NCBI RefSeq assembly: GCF_030813505.1
Contig: NZ_JAUSUE010000002.1
Source: Pectinatus haikarae
Lineage (GTDB): Bacteria; Bacillota; Negativicutes; Selenomonadales; Selenomonadaceae
Reading direction: 5' to 3' (one strand)
Length of the DNA: 64,000 nt
The notes beneath the pieces were generated by a model. That model did no database searches. It saw only the letters and a list, made by a program, of their open reading frames with translations, and was not told where the DNA came from. Position numbers and translations under genes: made by a program. Position 1 is the stretch's first letter; every line of letters begins with the position of its first letter. Below are positions 61,397 to 64,000 of this stretch, one piece after another.

Positions 61397-62287
61397 TCAG
61401 CGTATTACCTGTGTGCCGATTCCCTGTGAAGTAAAAAGTTCCAAGATAAGAGAATGCGCTTGGCGTCCGTCAATAATACTGGTTTTGCCGGTGCCTTTTT
61501 CAAGGGCACAGAGGCACGCTTCCACTTTTGGAATCATGCCGCCGCTGATTTCGCCTTTGGCAATCATATCTTTTACTTGTTTTTGGGTCAATGTAGAAAG
61601 AAAAGTGTTTTTATCATTATAATCATGATAGATACCTTCAATATCTGTTAAAAGAAGCAGTTTTTCAGCATGCATTGCCCCTGCAATTTCTGCCGCTACA
61701 TAATCAGCATTGATATTATAGCTGGAATCATCGCTGCCTGTTCCGATCGGTGCTATTACAGGAACATAGTTTTGATCAAGAAGATCGTTTAAAAGCTCTG
61801 TATTAATCGTTTCTACTTCACCTACGAAGCCTATATCAATTTTTTCTGAGCTGCCGTCCATGTTATGTATGACAGCCATTTTTTTCTTTGCTATAATAAG
61901 CTTTGCATCTTTGCCGCTGAGCCCGACGGCATTTACGCTGAGTTTATTCAGGCGGCTGACGATTTCTGAATTTATTTTACCGACAAGTACCATTTCAGCA
62001 ATTTGAACAGTTTCCTTGTCTGTAACACGCAATCCGCTGACAAACCGAGATTCTTTGCCAAATTTTTTCAGAAAACCTGTTATATCAGGGCCGCCTCCGT
62101 GAACTATTATAGGGCGGATCCCCACATATTTCATCAGCACAATATCATGCATTACTTTGTTTTTCAGATCATCATTGACCATAGCGTTGCCGCCATATTT
62201 TATAACAATGGTTTTTCCGTAAAAATTCTGTATATACGGTAAGGCATCCACCAGAATAGATGCCTTCATTTCGGCAGAAAATTCCAC
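61397..62287 (-). CDS. argB: Acetylglutamate kinase
   Basis: A kinase of about 296 residues. KTIVIKYGGNAM near the N-terminus holds the phosphate-binding Lys, and PIIVHGGGPDITGFLKKFG and FVSGLRVTD follow. NINADYVAAEIAGAMHAEKLLLLTDIEGI lies near residue 205, and GEISGGMIPKVEACLCAL near 255. The start is taken as GTG 62287, because GAGGAG (62297-62302, on the argJ stop) lies 9 bases before it. ATG 62320 inside argJ would add 11 residues and has no ribosome site. Confidence 0.94.
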   Translation of the reverse strand: MEFSAEMKASILVDALPYIQNFYGKTIVIKYGGNAMVNDDLKNKVMHDIVLMKYVGIRPIIVHGGGPDITGFLKKFGKESRFVSGLRVTDKETVQIAEMVLVGKINSEIVSRLNKLSVNAVGLSGKDAKLIIAKKKMAVIHNMDGSSEKIDIGFVGEVETINTELLNDLLDQNYVPVIAPIGTGSDDSSYNINADYVAAEIAGAMHAEKLLLLTDIEGIYHDYNDKNTFLSTLTQKQVKDMIAKGEISGGMIPKVEACLCALEKGTGKTSIIDGRQAHSLILELFTSQGIGTQVIR

Positions 62288-62300
62288 AACAGCCAACTCC

Positions 62301-63506
62301 TCAGGTATGATATTCACCATTTATCTTAACATATTCATAGGAAAGATCGCAGGTCCATACAGTGGCATCGGCAGAACCGAGGCTGAGGTCTATATCGATG
62401 ATAATGTCATGTTCTGCCATGATTTTCTGCAGGGCTTTTTTATCAAAAGAAGCTCCTGTACCGTTTTCATAAACTGTTATATTACCGAATTTTACCACGG
62501 TTTTTTCCGGTATCATATTAGCGCCGGCATAACCTGCAGCGCAAAGAACACGTCCCCAATTTGGATCCTGACCGAAGAAGGCTGTTTTTACCAAAGGAGA
62601 GTTTGCTATGGACATGCCAATTTTTTTTGCGTCTGCAAAATTTTCAGCATTATGAATATTAATTGTCAGAAACTTAGTGGCGCCTTCTCCATCAGCGGCG
62701 ATTTTTTGAGCCATTTCACAGCAAAGTTCGGATAATGCATCATAAAAGATCTTAAAATCTGCATCATTTTTAACAATTTTCTTGTTTCCGGCCTGTCCGT
62801 TGGCAAAAATCACTGCCATGTCATTTGTGCTCATATCCCCGTCTACCGAGATCATATTAAATGATTTTTCTACTATCTCAGAAAGAGCGAGCTGGAGGCG
62901 AACCTGATCTATATTGGCATCGGTGGTAATAAAGCACAGCATTGTTGCCATATTGGGCTGGATCATGCCGGCACCCTTGGCAATAGCACCGATGCGGACT
63001 TCCTTACCGTCTATGATCATGCTGGTAGTCAACGACTTTATATAAGTATCGGTAGTTATAATGGCACTTGCTGCAGCTTCACTTCCGTCAGCCTTGAGTA
63101 CAGCAGCAGCAGTTTTTATGCCTGTTTGGATTTTATCCATGGGCAGCGTGACGCCTATTACACCGGTAGATGCGACTACAACGTCATCCGGTTCTATGCC
63201 AAGCTGAGATGCTGTTAATTCTGCAGTTTTTTTTGCATCATCCATTCCCTGCTGACCCGTGCAGGCATTAGCACAACCGGAATTGGCAATAATTGCCCGT
63301 GCACTGCCGGAGCTGACTACTTTTTTAGAAACATAAACAGGTGCGGCGGCAACCTTATTCTGGGTAAATGTGCCGGCTACAGCTGCGTCGTTATCGCTTA
63401 CGATAAGAGCCAGATCAGGGTTGCCGCTTTTTTTTATACCTGCTTTTATTCCAGCGGCTTTAAATCCCTTCGCATATGTTATACCTGCCTTGTCTTCTTT
63501 TAACAT
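62301..63506 (-). CDS. argJ: Bifunctional ornithine acetyltransferase / N-acetylglutamate synthase
   Basis: A 401-residue self-cleaving enzyme that recycles the acetyl group from acetylornithine to glutamate. ANSGCANACTG lies near residue 75 and ASTGVIGVTLPMDKI near 111. The autoproteolysis site is in KGAGMIQPNMATML near 180-193, where the Thr after Ala becomes the nucleophile. QDPNWGRVLCAAGYAGA lies near 320. Its presence means the acetyl-cycle form of arginine synthesis. argB follows with its ribosome site on the argJ stop. Confidence 0.96.
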   Translation of the reverse strand: MLKEDKAGITYAKGFKAAGIKAGIKKSGNPDLALIVSDNDAAVAGTFTQNKVAAAPVYVSKKVVSSGSARAIIANSGCANACTGQQGMDDAKKTAELTASQLGIEPDDVVVASTGVIGVTLPMDKIQTGIKTAAAVLKADGSEAAASAIITTDTYIKSLTTSMIIDGKEVRIGAIAKGAGMIQPNMATMLCFITTDANIDQVRLQLALSEIVEKSFNMISVDGDMSTNDMAVIFANGQAGNKKIVKNDADFKIFYDALSELCCEMAQKIAADGEGATKFLTINIHNAENFADAKKIGMSIANSPLVKTAFFGQDPNWGRVLCAAGYAGANMIPEKTVVKFGNITVYENGTGASFDKKALQKIMAEHDIIIDIDLSLGSADATVWTCDLSYEYVKINGEYHT

Positions 63507-63539
63507 TAAAAAACCTCCTAAATATGTAGTTTATATCAA

Positions 63540-64000
63540 TTAAGGGTATATCGGTGTCATCAGCAATCCAGTATTTTCTTCAAAACCACAGGCAATGTTG
63601 AAATTTTGCACGGCTTGTCCTGCTGCACCTTTGACCAGATTATCAATAGCTGACAGCACGATTACGCGGCCGGTCCTTTCATCAATATGCCAGCCTATAT
63701 CACAAAAATTGGAGCCGCGAACATTTTTTGTGGCAGGGTATGTACCTCGGCCAAGAAGACGAATAAAAAACTCTGAACCGTACGCTTTAATAAAAGCATC
63801 GTCGATTTTTTCATAAGCTGTACTGGCAGTTAAATTTGCATAACAGGTGCTTAAAATACCGCGTGACATTGGGAGCAGGTGCGGCGTAAAATTGAGAATG
63901 ATATGTTCTCCCGCCAGAGAAGAAAGTTCCTGTTCTATTTCCGGTGTGTGTCTGTGTGAAGAGACCGCATATGCTTTAAAACTATCATATAGCTCAGGAA
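63540..64000 (-). CDS. argC: N-acetyl-gamma-glutamyl-phosphate reductase, C-terminal part (cut by window end)
   Basis: The frame is open from 64000 to the stop at 63540, giving about 153 C-terminal residues. The stretch YAVSSHRHTPEIEQEL contains the conserved His of the active site, and LNFTPHLLPMSRGILSTCYANL and VRGSNFCDIGWHIDERTGRVIVLSAIDNLVKGAAGQAVQNFN are diagnostic. It is the first visible gene of the arg operon, 33 bases before argJ. The N-terminal NADPH-binding part and the operon promoter lie outside the window. Confidence 0.95.
   Translation of the reverse strand, partial: PELYDSFKAYAVSSHRHTPEIEQELSSLAGEHIILNFTPHLLPMSRGILSTCYANLTASTAYEKIDDAFIKAYGSEFFIRLLGRGTYPATKNVRGSNFCDIGWHIDERTGRVIVLSAIDNLVKGAAGQAVQNFNIACGFEENTGLLMTPIYP

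Noticed and set aside
62288..62320. ATG 62320 as argB start
   Set aside because: It is inside argJ without a ribosome site; GAGGAG on the argJ stop points to GTG 62287.

Overview
The window is chromosomal DNA of an anaerobic, diderm Firmicute, most likely a member of the Negativicutes (Selenomonas/Veillonella/Megasphaera relatives; genus not determined). Three things point there. Two SLH-domain outer-membrane porins of the OmpM type end in a beta-barrel with a terminal Phe. A B12-dependent methylmalonyl-CoA mutase set (mutA-mutB-meaB) is of the kind used for propionate formation. The housekeeping blocks rpsB-tsf-pyrH-frr-uppS-cdsA-dxr-rseP-ispG-proS and argCJBDFGH have a Firmicute-like order. 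No phage, CRISPR array or intact insertion sequence was seen.

Layout. 0-1.4 kb: a 3-hydroxyisobutyrate-dehydrogenase-like enzyme and a tRNA-Ser(GCU). 1.5-6.3 kb: a sulfur block with a possible Fur-controlled small RNA, a trans-sulfuration-type PLP enzyme, a siroheme sulfite/nitrite reductase and an O-acetylhomoserine sulfhydrylase; both PLP enzymes are preceded by matching promoter-leader-terminator units. 6.4-11.7 kb: a Nim-like flavoprotein, a small membrane protein, a ROK/PHP/MFS operon, an FMN reductase and a MerR regulator. 11.7-18.4 kb: a cobalamin riboswitch, a possible leader peptide and two tandem terminators ahead of mutA-mutB-meaB, followed by an MsrA-like gene lacking its catalytic Cys. 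18.4-23.5 kb: DeoR regulator, glycyl radical enzyme, its activase and a fructose-6-phosphate-aldolase-like transaldolase. 23.5-25.9 kb: an HxlR regulator divergent from pyruvate oxidase.

26-31.9 kb: exonuclease, ABC exporter, DUF116 protein, rsmB and rlmN, then a compact double palindrome resembling IS200/IS605 ends. 32-37.7 kb: aspartase and a dicarboxylate carrier, divergent from a GlnK/GlnL-like two-component system. 37.9-40.2 kb: a polar amino-acid ABC transporter. 40.5-43.8 kb: two divergent OmpM porin genes whose first 369 bp are identical but for one base, forming a large inverted repeat around the promoter region. 43.9-54.3 kb: translation, lipid and isoprenoid housekeeping genes. 54.4-56.2 kb: a PrpR-type sigma-54 activator. 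56.3-64 kb: the arginine operon on the minus strand, with argC cut by the window end.

Most worth following up are the paired sulfur leaders, the possible Fur-controlled small RNA, the B12 riboswitch placed in front of a B12-dependent enzyme with a leader peptide running through its terminator, and the porin inverted repeat that could invert its promoters. All positions, promoters and structures were read by eye; no search or folding program was run.
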